DNA of 64,000 nucleotides from Streptococcus moroccensis (GTDB taxonomy: Bacteria; Bacillota; Bacilli; Lactobacillales; Streptococcaceae). Made by a program: the position numbers and the translations under genes. This document shows, in pieces, positions 52,217 through 61,326 of this stretch (its first letter is position 1; the number at the start of each line of letters is the position of its first letter). Below the pieces are notes generated by a model that was not told the origin of the DNA, did no database searches, and saw nothing but the letters and a program-made list of their open reading frames with translations. The stretch is taken from positions 62,001-126,000 of the forward strand of contig NZ_JAUSTM010000002.1 in the NCBI RefSeq assembly GCF_030812835.1, in the 5' to 3' direction.

Positions 52217-53965
52217 TTGAACATTGCCATTCGTTTAGTATCAGAAATTAAGCATTTCTGGAAATTATTTGCTGCAGGAATGATCCTCATGCTGGTTTCG
52301 GGTTTTATGATTCAAGGCGCACCGCTCATTGTCCAGGGTGTGATTGATAACCTGTTAACCCCAGTGTCTAAGGGAGCTATCCTGGATACAGGACGCCTCA
52401 TGAACCAACTTGGTCTTTTCGTTGGTTTGACCGTTGTAGGCAATGCCATCAGTTATGGGTCTGTAAGGCTTCTCATGCATGTGGCCAACAAGGTCGGTGA
52501 AACCCTGCGAAATAGAGCTTATGATACCATGCAGGCTCTGCCTATTTCCTATTTTGACGACAAACCTGCTGGCAAGATTTCAGCCCGCATCGTCAACGAT
52601 ACCGAGACGCTACGCAGTCAATTCTACGGGACTATGCTCTCGAACGTCATCATTAACCTGTTGTGGGTCGTGATTATCTATGTCGTCTTGCTGTCTTTAA
52701 ACCTTTGGCTGGGCGTTGCGCTGTTGCTCTTGATTCCCATATTTATCTTTTGGCAAAAAGCATACGGTAAACAGACAGAAGCTGCCATGACAGATTTTTA
52801 CGAAGCCCAGAGTGAGCTTAACAGTCAAGTCAATGAAGCCATGAACGGCGCCAGCATTATCCAGCTCTTCGGCCAAGAAGAGTCCATGACAGAGCAGTTT
52901 GACGTAACCGCCCAGCGCATGCTAACATCAGACTTAAAAATGACCAAGGTTGAGGCTACCATGTCCTGGACCTTAGTCGAGTTGTTTAAACGCCTTGTTT
53001 TAGCCTTAATTCTAACGACAGTTGGCTACTATGTCATTGGTGGTCGTCTAGGGATTACGGCAGGCTTGATTTTCTCTTATGTCAATTATGTGGAACGTCT
53101 CTTTAATGCCCTAGGGATGTTGGTCAGATTGTTACCTAACATGCAGCGTTCTTTAGCGACTGGCAAACGGGTTTATGAGCTTTTGGACCAAGCACTTGAA
53201 GCAGACAGTGAAGAGGTATTAACGGTGTCTGCTGGAAATGTTGTGTTTGAGAATGTTTCTTTTGCCTATAAGGATGACAACTGGGTCTTGAAAAACATTA
53301 GCATTGATGCTAAAAAAGGACAAACGATAGCCCTTGTTGGTCACACAGGATCAGGGAAAAGTTCTATCATGAACCTGCTCTTTCGTTTTTACGACCCTCA
53401 ACAGGGTCGCATCCTAATCGATGGACAGGATATCTCTAACTATAATCGGGAGAGTGTCCGGGCAGATATGGGGATAGTCCTTCAAGACCCTTATCTCTTT
53501 ACAGGGACTATTGCCAGCAATGTCGCCATGGATGACGCTGATATGCCAGAAGCAGTCATCAAAGAAGCGCTTGAGAAGGTCGGCGCTAGCCCTATGTTAG
53601 AGCGCTTGGATCAGGGGATTTATGAGCCTGTCGTCGAAAAAGGCAATGCCTTTTCAAGTGGAGAGCGGCAGTTGATTGCCTTTGCCAGAACCCTGGCCTC
53701 TGACCCTAAAATCCTAATCCTTGATGAAGCAACCTCGCACATCGACACCGAGACCGAAGTAGTGATTCAAAAAGCCATGGATGTGGTCAAGGAAGGACGG
53801 ACGACCTTTATCATCGCCCATCGCCTCTCTACCATTCAAACGGCAGATCAAATCCTCGTTCTACATGAAGGGGAGATTGTCGAGCGTGGTAATCATCAAG
53901 AGCTCCTGGCACTTGGCGGACGCTATGCTGATATGCACCGCCTGCAACAACGGGTTTCCGTTTAG
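52217..53965 (+). CDS. Heterodimeric ABC exporter, subunit 2 (membrane plus ATPase)
   Basis: The 582-residue half-transporter has six helices (about 20-320) and an ATPase domain with Walker A GHTGSGKSS, an altered signature FSSGERQ in place of LSGGQ, and Walker B ILILDEATSHID with the catalytic Glu. The altered signature and the Asp in subunit 1 would meet in the same site, making it degenerate. The TTG at 52217 follows GAAGGAGGTGCTTAAA; the open frame extends into the previous gene but that is not the start. Together the pair resembles multidrug exporters of streptococci and enterococci. Confidence 0.9.
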   Translation: MNIAIRLVSEIKHFWKLFAAGMILMLVSGFMIQGAPLIVQGVIDNLLTPVSKGAILDTGRLMNQLGLFVGLTVVGNAISYGSVRLLMHVANKVGETLRNRAYDTMQALPISYFDDKPAGKISARIVNDTETLRSQFYGTMLSNVIINLLWVVIIYVVLLSLNLWLGVALLLLIPIFIFWQKAYGKQTEAAMTDFYEAQSELNSQVNEAMNGASIIQLFGQEESMTEQFDVTAQRMLTSDLKMTKVEATMSWTLVELFKRLVLALILTTVGYYVIGGRLGITAGLIFSYVNYVERLFNALGMLVRLLPNMQRSLATGKRVYELLDQALEADSEEVLTVSAGNVVFENVSFAYKDDNWVLKNISIDAKKGQTIALVGHTGSGKSSIMNLLFRFYDPQQGRILIDGQDISNYNRESVRADMGIVLQDPYLFTGTIASNVAMDDADMPEAVIKEALEKVGASPMLERLDQGIYEPVVEKGNAFSSGERQLIAFARTLASDPKILILDEATSHIDTETEVVIQKAMDVVKEGRTTFIIAHRLSTIQTADQILVLHEGEIVERGNHQELLALGGRYADMHRLQQRVSV

Positions 53966-54055
53966 GACACCAGATACTTTCGGATAGCAGAGTAACTCAT
54001 CACAATGTGAGTAGAGTGGGCGCTCAGTAAATTAGTTGATTGCTAGGACATATTA

Positions 54056-54098
54056 AGAGCAAGTAGACCTTTAAAAAGGAAGTCTACTTGCTCTTTTT
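54056..54098 (+). terminator. Terminator of the ABC exporter operon
   Basis: AGAGCAAGTAGAC (54056-54068) and GTCTACTTGCTCT (54082-54094) pair perfectly, then T residues. Confidence 0.9.
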
Positions 54099-54234
54099 AT
54101 ATTCCATACATTACGGCTGAAAATAGAGTCTTTGTTCGGATTACGTAATATGTAAAACGCTTTTTTTAATAAGTTCCAAATGAAATGAAAATATCATGGT
54201 ATAATAGGAGCAAATGATCTTCAAAGGAGTTGTC

Positions 54235-55905
54235 ATGAAAACCGATATTGAGATTGCACAGAGTGTTACATTAAAACCCATTACTGACATTGCCCATAAG
54301 GCTGAGATCAAGGAAGATGATTTAGAGTTATATGGCAAATACAAGGCCAAATTGTCTTTTGATGCCATTTTGGAAGCAGAAAAAAATGATAAAGGCAATT
54401 TAATTTTAGTGACGGCCATCAACCCGACACCAGCAGGTGAGGGCAAGTCTACAGTGACGATTGGTTTGGCCGATGCCTTATCTCATATAGGCAAAAAAAC
54501 CATGATTGCTCTTCGTGAGCCTTCACTAGGCCCTGTTATGGGGGTTAAGGGCGGTGCAGCAGGAGGTGGCTTTGCTCAAGTTCTTCCTATGGAAGACATC
54601 AATCTTCATTTTACAGGAGATATGCATGCCATCACAACTGCCAATAATGCGTTGTCTGCCCTTATTGACAACCACCTGCATCAAGGTAATGAGCTCAATA
54701 TCGACCCACGTCGCATTCTTTGGAAACGGGTTGTAGATCTGAATGATAGGGCCCTTCGCCAGGTGACTATTGGACTTGGAAGCCCACTTAATGGTATTCC
54801 GCGTGAAGATGGTTTTGATATTACGGTAGCTAGTGAAATCATGGCTATTCTCTGTCTGGCGACTAGCCTTGAAAACCTCAAAGAGCGCTTGGCAAGTATT
54901 GTGATTGGTTATCGGTATGACCGTAGCCCAGTCTATGTGCGTGACCTCAAGGTAGAAGGTGCCCTTGCGCTTATCCTCAAAGACGCCTTGAAACCGAATT
55001 TGGTTCAAACGATCTATGGCACACCTGCCCTTGTTCACGGTGGTCCATTTGCCAATATTGCCCACGGTTGTAACTCCGTTCTTGCGACGACGACTGCGCT
55101 AGGACTAGCGGACTATGTGGTTACTGAAGCTGGTTTTGGAGCTGATCTAGGTGCAGAGAAATTCCTAGACATCAAGGTACCACAACTTCCAACAACACCT
55201 GATGCTGTTGTCATTGTTGCGACCATTCGTGCCCTTAAAATGCATGGTGGCGTTGCGAAGACAGACTTAACGGACGAAAATGTTGATGCACTAGAAAAAG
55301 GTTTTGCAAACTTAGCCCGCCACGTTGCCAATATTCGCCAGTATGGGGTGCCAGCAGTAGTGGCCATCAATGAATTTGTTTCTGATACTGAAGCTGAAAT
55401 CGAGACGCTTAAAGCACTTTGTGCATCAATTGATGTGCCAGTGGCATTGACCTCTGTCTGGGCGAAAGGTGCTGAAGGTGGCGTCGCTTTAGCAGAAACC
55501 TTGATTAAAACACTGGATACCAAACCAAGCGACTATACCCGTCTATACCAAGATAACCAGAGTATTGAAGCGAAAATCGAAGCCATCGTGACCAAGATTT
55601 ATGGTGGCAACAAGGTTATTTTTGAAAAGAAAGCCCAAACGCAAATTGCTCAAATTGTTAAGAATGGCTGGGATAATTTGCCAATCTGTATGGCCAAAAC
55701 CCAGTATAGTTTTTCTGACGATCCAACCTTGCTTGGGGCTCCTGAAAACTTTGCTATTACCATTCGCGAGTTGGTGCCAAAACTCGGTGCAGGCTTTATT
55801 GTGGCCCTTACTGGGGATGTCATGACCATGCCGGGTCTGCCAAAAGCTCCAGCTGCCCTTAATATGGACGTGACCTCTGATGGCACAGCAGTAGGGCTCT
55901 TCTAA
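54235..55905 (+). CDS. fhs: Formate-tetrahydrofolate ligase
   Basis: The enzyme activates formate onto tetrahydrofolate with ATP, supplying one-carbon units for purines and initiator tRNA. The 556-residue protein has [24 protein letters not shown] with the nucleotide-binding P-loop near residue 65, [38 protein letters not shown], and [16 protein letters not shown] near the C-terminus. The ATG at 54235 follows AAAGGAGTTGTC; an upstream ATG at 54214 is discarded. It is a single-gene unit between terminators. Confidence 0.97.
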   Translation: MKTDIEIAQSVTLKPITDIAHKAEIKEDDLELYGKYKAKLSFDAILEAEKNDKGNLILVTAINPTPAGEGKSTVTIGLADALSHIGKKTMIALREPSLGPVMGVKGGAAGGGFAQVLPMEDINLHFTGDMHAITTANNALSALIDNHLHQGNELNIDPRRILWKRVVDLNDRALRQVTIGLGSPLNGIPREDGFDITVASEIMAILCLATSLENLKERLASIVIGYRYDRSPVYVRDLKVEGALALILKDALKPNLVQTIYGTPALVHGGPFANIAHGCNSVLATTTALGLADYVVTEAGFGADLGAEKFLDIKVPQLPTTPDAVVIVATIRALKMHGGVAKTDLTDENVDALEKGFANLARHVANIRQYGVPAVVAINEFVSDTEAEIETLKALCASIDVPVALTSVWAKGAEGGVALAETLIKTLDTKPSDYTRLYQDNQSIEAKIEAIVTKIYGGNKVIFEKKAQTQIAQIVKNGWDNLPICMAKTQYSFSDDPTLLGAPENFAITIRELVPKLGAGFIVALTGDVMTMPGLPKAPAALNMDVTSDGTAVGLF

Positions 55906-55913
55906 GATAAACC

Positions 55914-55957
55914 AAAAGACCTCTATCAATCTTTCAAAGGATTGCTGGAGGTCTTTT
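55914..55957. terminator. Terminator between fhs and msrB
   Basis: AAAAGACCTC (55914-55923) and GAGGTCTTTT (55948-55957) with an inner CAATC/GATTG pairing, between convergent genes. Confidence 0.85.
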
Positions 55958-55966
55958 ATTAAGGTT

Positions 55967-56398
55967 TTAAGGTTTAAACATGGCTTCATACTCTGCATAG
56001 CCTTCAGCTGCCAAGTTATCCTTAGGAATAAAGCGCAAGGCTGCTGAGTTGATGCAGTAGCGCAAGCCACCTTGATCCACAGGACCATCGGAAAAAACAT
56101 GCCCTAGATGGGAATCAGCCTCTTGGCTACGCACTTCGATACGGTGCATGCCGTAGCTACAGTCTGCCAGATTTTTAACCTTGGTAATCGGCTTTGTAAA
56201 GGCCGCCCAACCGCACCCAGCATCATACTTGTCCAGAGAGGAGAAGAGTGGCTCGCCGCTCACGATATCGACATAGATCCCTTCCTCATAAAAATCATCG
56301 TATTCCCCGGTAAAAGGTGCCTCAGTTGCGTTATTCTGCGTGACCTCATATTGGATATCTGTCAAACGCTCTTTTAAATTTTCTTTAGAATCAGTCAT
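55967..56398 (-). CDS. msrB: Peptide-methionine (R)-S-oxide reductase
   Basis: MsrB repairs the R form of methionine sulfoxide in proteins. The 143-residue single-domain protein has the expected blocks: [63 protein letters not shown] and the active-site [11 protein letters not shown] with the catalytic cysteine. The usual CxxC zinc pairs are absent, so it is the zinc-free form. It has no signal peptide and is not fused to MsrA, so it works in the cytoplasm. AGGAGG precedes the start. Confidence 0.95.
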   Translation of the reverse strand: MTDSKENLKERLTDIQYEVTQNNATEAPFTGEYDDFYEEGIYVDIVSGEPLFSSLDKYDAGCGWAAFTKPITKVKNLADCSYGMHRIEVRSQEADSHLGHVFSDGPVDQGGLRYCINSAALRFIPKDNLAAEGYAEYEAMFKP

Positions 56399-56476
56399 AG
56401 CTAAACCTCCTTTTTACCTATTATAGCGCAGATGTCTTCCTTATGGTAAAATGAAGTCACAAAGAAAGGAATTCCA

Positions 56477-57250
56477 ATGAAATCTATTTATGCTTATGAA
56501 ACCATCGAAGCGATACAGAAGGTCAAACCGTTGACAGAGAACCTACTTTCTGCGTCGACGGCCTATAAGGCCTACTTAGCAGAGCGTTTTCAACTGTTTG
56601 AACCGGCAGAAGCAGTGGTATGGACGACAGCAGAATCGGCGATGACCATCTTATCTCAAAATGTCGTCCCAGCTTATAATAACGGTACTCGAATTGTGAT
56701 CAGCCCAGATGTCCGCGAATGGCAGAGCTTCTTTCTGGAAGGATTTGCACCCTATTCAGATATGCCGGTAGAAGTTCTAAATTATTATAAAAACTTATCC
56801 GAATCCCATGTGAAACAGGTCTTTTTCCATGAATTGACACATGACTGTGATATTTTTGGAGCGGATTACGACAGTGAGCGAGACGACTTGTGGTTTGAAG
56901 AAGGTATGTGCGAATACATTTCGAGATACTATCTCTTATCCAACGATGAATTTCTTAACATCAAACAGATTGAAGAATTACAAGTGGCTTATTTTGAAAC
57001 TAAATTAGGACATTTCAATCTCGAATCATTTGATCAGACCACTTATGAAAAAGGACAGCGAGCTTATCTCATGTCCTTTTATGCCAAGGCCTTCATAGAA
57101 ATCTGCCATCTTGTAGAAGCCTACGGAAGTCTATCTGGTGTTTTAGAGAGATATCAGAAATGGTGGGGTGCAAAGACCAATCAAACCTTGTATGACTGGT
57201 TACACAGTTCATTAAACAAAAAGCTTGAAGAAAGCAGTAAAATCTGTTAA
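56477..57250 (+). CDS. Small gluzincin-type zinc metallopeptidase-like protein
   Basis: The 257-residue protein carries H118-E-L-T-H122 and a downstream FEE with Glu141, the HExxH-18-E pattern of gluzincins (M1/MA clan). No signal peptide or membrane segment is visible, so it acts in the cytoplasm or is moved by another route. The rest (WTTAESAMTILSQNV, RIVISPDVREWQSFFLEGF) is not recognised. The ATG follows AAAGAAAGGAAT. It is a lone gene; its own tail contains the promoter for the downstream RNA. Confidence 0.7.
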   Translation: MKSIYAYETIEAIQKVKPLTENLLSASTAYKAYLAERFQLFEPAEAVVWTTAESAMTILSQNVVPAYNNGTRIVISPDVREWQSFFLEGFAPYSDMPVEVLNYYKNLSESHVKQVFFHELTHDCDIFGADYDSERDDLWFEEGMCEYISRYYLLSNDEFLNIKQIEELQVAYFETKLGHFNLESFDQTTYEKGQRAYLMSFYAKAFIEICHLVEAYGSLSGVLERYQKWWGAKTNQTLYDWLHSSLNKKLEESSKIC

Positions 57251-57253
57251 GAT
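57225..57253 (+). promoter_or_regulatory. Promoter of the structured RNA before mgtC
   Basis: TTGAAG (57225-57230), 17 bp, TAAGAT (57248-57253), within the last codons of the metallopeptidase gene. Confidence 0.65.
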
Positions 57254-57258
57254 GGTTA

Positions 57259-57401
57259 CATGCGATGAGCCGAATTTGGCATTTGCCATATTTGCGCATG
57301 GGAGGTCATTAACGCAGGAGCGGACCTTGATAGATTGTGTGAACCTTTCTATCTCACTCTCTGAGTGCCCATAACCCCACTTAATTGTGGGGTCTTTTTT
57401 G
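57259..57401 (+). ncRNA. Structured RNA or leader, about 140 nt, ending in a terminator
   Basis: A promoter at 57225-57253 and a terminator ACCCCAC/GTGGGGT (57374-57393) with a T tract frame a GC-rich stretch in an AT-rich setting. It can form an outer stem CATGCG/CGCATG (57259-57264, 57295-57300) with GCC/GGC pairs inside, then AGGTC/GACCT (57303-57307, 57322-57326), GATAGA/TCTATC (57329-57334, 57348-57353) and CACTC/GAGTG (57355-57359, 57363-57367). ATGGG at 57298-57302 can pair instead with CCCAT at 57368-57372. It could be a small RNA or a metal-sensing leader of the MgtC-family gene. It matches no RNA family I recognise. Confidence 0.6.
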
Positions 57402-57444
57402 TTATAAAAATGATATAATAGCAGTAACAAGAAAGGAGATTGTC

Positions 57445-58143
57445 ATGGATTTTTTAACCCAACCTTTTGAAGCGATCCGTGTGCTCACCCCTTTAGAAAT
57501 GGTTATTCGGATAGTCCTAGCTATTCTTTTAGGTGGAATAGTAGGAATGGAGCGGGGGATCAAAAATAAGGCAGCTGGTTTACGAACCTTTATTCTAGTG
57601 TCACTAGGCTCAGCCATCATCATGATGACTAATCAGTACATCCATCAAATCTATGGCGAAGGAGACCCTGTTCGAATGGGGGCTCAAGTCGTTAGTGGGA
57701 TAGGTTTTCTAGGTGCTGGTACCATTATGGTTACCACTAAAAACCAAATTAAGGGCTTGACAACAGCTGCTAGCCTCTGGGGAGTTGCAGCTAATGGCAT
57801 GGCAGTGGGTATCGGTGCCTATGAATTGGCTATCCTTGGGGGTATTATGGTGTATCTCACCATGGAAGTGGTCATTCGACTGGACCTTTACATTCGAAAT
57901 AAAAGTAAAATTGTTGATATCTATGTTGAGATTGATAAAAAAACTCCTTTAGATACAATTCGCCAAAAGCTATCTGAAAAAGATATCTCTATCCATAAAA
58001 TGGAGTATATCACTGATAAAAATCCTCATGATAGTGTTTCTCCATTAATTGTAGGGATTCCTGTCACCGAAAAATACAGCTTTGAAGATATTTGTACCAT
58101 TATAGAGAGTATAGAAGGCGTTATTTACACAGAAAGATCTTGA
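57445..58143 (+). CDS. MgtC/SapB family membrane protein
   Basis: The 232-residue protein has a membrane domain with four to five helices and the MgtC family motifs LLGGIVGMERGIKNKAAGLRTFILVSLGSA and GIGFLGAGTIM, then TTAASLWGVAANGMAVG. A cytoplasmic ACT-like domain (about 150-232) follows. MgtC proteins are linked to growth at low magnesium, membrane potential and virulence; many family members of this SapB type are uncharacterised. ATG 57445 follows AGAAAGGAGATTGTC. A TATAAT at 57414-57419 could give a direct promoter, or the gene may be read through the upstream RNA terminator. Confidence 0.85.
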   Translation: MDFLTQPFEAIRVLTPLEMVIRIVLAILLGGIVGMERGIKNKAAGLRTFILVSLGSAIIMMTNQYIHQIYGEGDPVRMGAQVVSGIGFLGAGTIMVTTKNQIKGLTTAASLWGVAANGMAVGIGAYELAILGGIMVYLTMEVVIRLDLYIRNKSKIVDIYVEIDKKTPLDTIRQKLSEKDISIHKMEYITDKNPHDSVSPLIVGIPVTEKYSFEDICTIIESIEGVIYTERS

Positions 58144-58208
58144 CATAATTTTATTTATGTAATAAATAAAATTTATTAATCTGTTTGCTTTACATAATTT
58201 TAGTTATG
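58143..58208. repeat. 17-bp direct repeats upstream of ylxM
   Basis: ACATAATTTTATTTATG (58143-58159) and ACATAATTTTAGTTATG (58192-58208) agree at 16 of 17 positions, 49 bp apart. Each is nearly palindromic. They may be regulator sites or relics of a duplication. Confidence 0.5.
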
Positions 58209-58318
58209 ACTAATAAATTATTCTAATTTGGGCTTATTCTGAACTCTTTTGGCCATGTAGCATTCTCATACAGGGATATTTTTCCCAAATACAGTATATT
58301 TTTGATATAATAGAACTT

Positions 58319-58651
58319 ATGGAAATTGAAAAAACAAATCGCATGAATGCGCTTTTTGAGTTTTATGCTGCCTTATTAACTGATAAGCAAATGAACTATA
58401 TCGAGCTTTATTACGCAGATGACTACAGTCTGGTCGAAATTGCAGAAGAGTTTAAGGTTAGTCGACAAGCAGTGTACGACAATATTAAACGGACTGAGAA
58501 GATTTTAGAAGACTACGAGAAGAAATTGCACATGTACTCTGACTACATTGTTAGAAGTCAGATATTTGATGATTTTTTGGACAAGTATCCAGAGGACACT
58601 TTTATCCAAGAGAAAATTTCCCTACTAGCTAGTATCGATAATAGAGATTAA
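58319..58651 (+). CDS. ylxM: YlxM family DNA-binding/SRP-associated protein
   Basis: The 110-residue protein has a sigma-70 region 4-like helix-turn-helix ([36 protein letters not shown], residues about 38-75). YlxM is encoded upstream of ffh in Gram-positive bacteria and is thought to modulate the signal recognition particle. It starts 17 bp before ffh on one transcript. There is no ribosome-binding site, and a TATAAT (58306-58311) ends seven bases before the ATG, so the message may be leaderless. Length is normal. Confidence 0.9.
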   Translation: MEIEKTNRMNALFEFYAALLTDKQMNYIELYYADDYSLVEIAEEFKVSRQAVYDNIKRTEKILEDYEKKLHMYSDYIVRSQIFDDFLDKYPEDTFIQEKISLLASIDNRD

Positions 58652-58668
58652 GGAGAACTGGTAATACC

Positions 58669-60222
58669 ATGGCATTTGAAAGTTTAACTGAGCGTTTACA
58701 GAACGTATTTAAGGGGCTTCGCGGAAAGAAAAAGATTTCAGAAGCGGACGTTCAAGAAGTCACTAAAGAGATTCGATTAGCGCTTTTGGAGGCTGACGTT
58801 GCTCTTCCTGTCGTTAAAGAATTTGTGCGAAATATTCGTACACGTGCTCTAGGTCAGGAAGTTATTGATACGCTCAATCCTGCCCAACAGGTTGTTAAAA
58901 TTGTTAATGAAGAGCTAACTGAAATATTAGGATCGGATACGGCAGAGATTAACAAGTCACCTAAGATTCCGACCATTATTATGATGGTGGGTCTTCAAGG
59001 GGCTGGTAAGACAACCTTTGCTGGGAAATTAGCTAATAAACTGAAGAAAGACGAAAAAGCTCGTCCGATGATGATTGCTGCGGATATCTATCGTCCAGCC
59101 GCTATTGATCAGTTAAAAACGCTTGGTCAGCAAATCGATGTTCCTGTGTTTGAACTAGGAAATCAAGTCTCTGCTGTAGAGATTGTGCGTCAAGGGTTAG
59201 AAGAAGCCCGCAAGCATCATAATGATTATGTCCTTATCGATACAGCTGGTCGTCTTCAGATTGATGAAGTGTTGATGACAGAACTCCGTGACGTTAAGTC
59301 TTTAGCACAACCTAACGAAATCCTACTTGTTGTGGATGCCATGATTGGTCAAGAAGCAGCTAACGTTGCCCGCGAGTTCAACGAACAACTGGATATCACA
59401 GGTGTTGTCCTAACCAAGATTGATGGAGACACTCGTGGGGGTGCTGCCCTTTCTGTTCGTCAAATTACTGGGCAACCGATCAAATTCACTGGTACCGGTG
59501 AGAAAATCACAGATATCGAGACCTTCCACCCAGATCGAATGGCCAGCCGTATTTTGGGAATGGGTGATTTGTTAACACTCATTGAGAAGGCATCAGCAGA
59601 TTATGATGAGAAGAAATCACTTGAGCTCGCTGAAAAAATGCGAGAAAATACTTTTGATTTCAATGATTTTATTTCACAGTTAGACCAAGTTCAGAACATG
59701 GGACCTATGGAAGAATTGCTGAAGATGATTCCTGGAATGGCTGGAAATCCAGCTGTCTCAAACCTCAAGGTTGACGAGAAGGAAATTGCTCGTAAGAAGG
59801 CCATTGTCCAATCGATGACTCCTGAAGAACGCGAAAATCCAGATCTATTAACACCAAGCCGTCGCCGTCGTATCGCAGCTGGTTCAGGCAATAGTTTCGT
59901 AGATGTCAACAAATTCATCAAAGATTTTAACCAAGCTAAAACTATGATGCAAGGTGTGATGAGCGGTGACATGTCCAAAATGATGCGTGACATGGGAATC
60001 AACCCGAATAATATGCCGAAAAACATGCCAAATATGCCTGATATGTCTGGCATGGATATGTCAGCTCTTGGAGGGATGCCTGGTATGCCTGATATGAGCA
60101 GTATGGACATGAGTCAAATGTTCGGTGGAGGCCTTAAAGGAAAAATCGGTGCCTTTGCTGCAGAACAAAGCATGAAACGCATGGCTAACAAAATGAAAAA
60201 AGCGAAGAAGAAGCGTAAATAA
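58669..60222 (+). CDS. ffh: Signal recognition particle protein
   Basis: Ffh binds signal sequences and the SRP RNA and delivers ribosomes to FtsY at the membrane. The 517-residue protein has the N domain (about 1-85), the GTPase G domain with GLQGAGKTTFAGKLA near residue 108, DTAGRLQIDEVLM and TKIDGDTRGGAAL, and the C-terminal M domain whose end is very Met-rich (MPNMPDMSGMDMSALGG), followed by a basic tail KKAKKKRK. It follows ylxM closely with AAGGAGAACTGG before the ATG. Confidence 0.97.
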   Translation: MAFESLTERLQNVFKGLRGKKKISEADVQEVTKEIRLALLEADVALPVVKEFVRNIRTRALGQEVIDTLNPAQQVVKIVNEELTEILGSDTAEINKSPKIPTIIMMVGLQGAGKTTFAGKLANKLKKDEKARPMMIAADIYRPAAIDQLKTLGQQIDVPVFELGNQVSAVEIVRQGLEEARKHHNDYVLIDTAGRLQIDEVLMTELRDVKSLAQPNEILLVVDAMIGQEAANVAREFNEQLDITGVVLTKIDGDTRGGAALSVRQITGQPIKFTGTGEKITDIETFHPDRMASRILGMGDLLTLIEKASADYDEKKSLELAEKMRENTFDFNDFISQLDQVQNMGPMEELLKMIPGMAGNPAVSNLKVDEKEIARKKAIVQSMTPEERENPDLLTPSRRRRIAAGSGNSFVDVNKFIKDFNQAKTMMQGVMSGDMSKMMRDMGINPNNMPKNMPNMPDMSGMDMSALGGMPGMPDMSSMDMSQMFGGGLKGKIGAFAAEQSMKRMANKMKKAKKKRK

Positions 60223-60228
60223 AAATCA

Positions 60229-60258
60229 AGCGGCTGGACACTATCTGCCAGTCGCTTT
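60229..60258 (+). terminator. Possible terminator after ffh
   Basis: AGCGGCTGG (60229-60237) pairs with CCAGTCGCT (60248-60256) with one G-T pair; the T tract is short. Confidence 0.6.
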
Positions 60259-60289
60259 CGCTATTATTGATAAGGAGAGGATGTCTTAA

Positions 60290-60598
60290 ATGAGTAATAG
60301 TTTCTTTTTAATTCTTTTCACCTGCTTGCTTTATGGGATTATTCGATATTTCTCATACATCACAAAGGATAGAGAATCCCATGAGGACGGCGGTCGACTC
60401 AATAGCCTTTTTATCGGACGGTTGCTCTTTTGGCTCGGTGGTATTATCCTAATCTTCTTTATTATTGATATTTTTAGGATTCAAATGGCAGCAAATCCTG
60501 GATATGGTTTTATCGGTGCAGGATTGATACTTCTAACGATTATTATATTAATAATTATTGAAATAGTAATTAATAAGCAGAAAAAATCACAAAAATAG
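60290..60598 (+). CDS. Small hypothetical membrane protein
   Basis: A 102-residue protein with three hydrophobic segments (about 2-20, 43-60 and 70-92) and a basic C-terminus. It is not recognised. The ATG follows AAGGAGAGGATGTCTTAA, a strong site with long spacing. It lies 68 bp after ffh and may be read through the weak hairpin there. It marks the end of the conserved chromosomal order before the AT-rich accessory stretch. Confidence 0.6.
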   Translation: MSNSFFLILFTCLLYGIIRYFSYITKDRESHEDGGRLNSLFIGRLLFWLGGIILIFFIIDIFRIQMAANPGYGFIGAGLILLTIIILIIIEIVINKQKKSQK

Positions 60599-61326
60599 AG
60601 TTAAATGTGGTCAGCAATAAGGTCTTAGATGTTCAAAGATATTATTAAAAGATTAGCTTATCTAATAAATAGAAATTATCAATTCCTATCAGGAACATAG
60701 TTAATGAAATAAGGTAAAATGAACGACAATGGTTTTAATCGACCTCAGGAATGTTATACCATTTGTTTAAAAGGTCTATCTATAATAGGCCTTTTTATAT
60801 CACAGAGAAAGCATCTATTAAATGACTGCAGAAAATAAAGTTCATTGGTAAAGCATAATAGTAAAAAATTTTTAGTTATTTTAGTTTTATTTTATTATGT
60901 AATGAAAAGTCCATTTTTTAATTGTAATTAAGTTCCAAACACAAAGAAGAAATTAATTACAATAAATCCAATTTTCACTTAAAAACTAAAAATTTATGTA
61001 CTTTATATCTAACAGTACCTAAACCCTTGATACATCTATAATTGAAGCATAAAGTACATTCTTTAAAAAGTGTACTTTATTTTTGTTTTGTACTTTATTT
61101 TAAAGACTAATATGGTGTAGAATTTCATGGAGATATTGTAGTTAAGATAGAATTTCAATTGTACAAAATGAGGTAGAGAATAGATGATAAGTTTGATGTT
61201 CAATTGTACATTTTTTAGTGGATCTTGTGAAATGAAAATAGTCTTTATCGTGTTAACAAGATGGAGAATACAATAGTTTTAATGGTATAATTGGATTATG
61301 ATTATTTTCATAGAAAGAAGTGGCAG
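60599..61326. other. AT-rich non-coding stretch with repeated words
   Basis: No convincing ORF. A terminator-like AAAGG(T)CTAT/ATAG(G)CCTTT hairpin lies near 60762-60790. GTACTTTAT occurs at 60998-61006, 61072-61080 and 61090-61098, and inverted at 61049-61057. TTCAATTGTACA occurs at 61154-61165 and 61199-61210. A TATAAT at 61286-61291 is the likely -10 for the next gene. The words may be binding sites for a local regulator. Confidence 0.5.

Noticed and set aside
54526-55523. Long open frames opposite fhs
   Set aside because: They are shadows of a highly expressed gene with strong codon bias and have no start signals.
57259-57401. SRP RNA near ffh
   Set aside because: The RNA lacks the conserved GGAAG tetraloop helix of SRP RNA.
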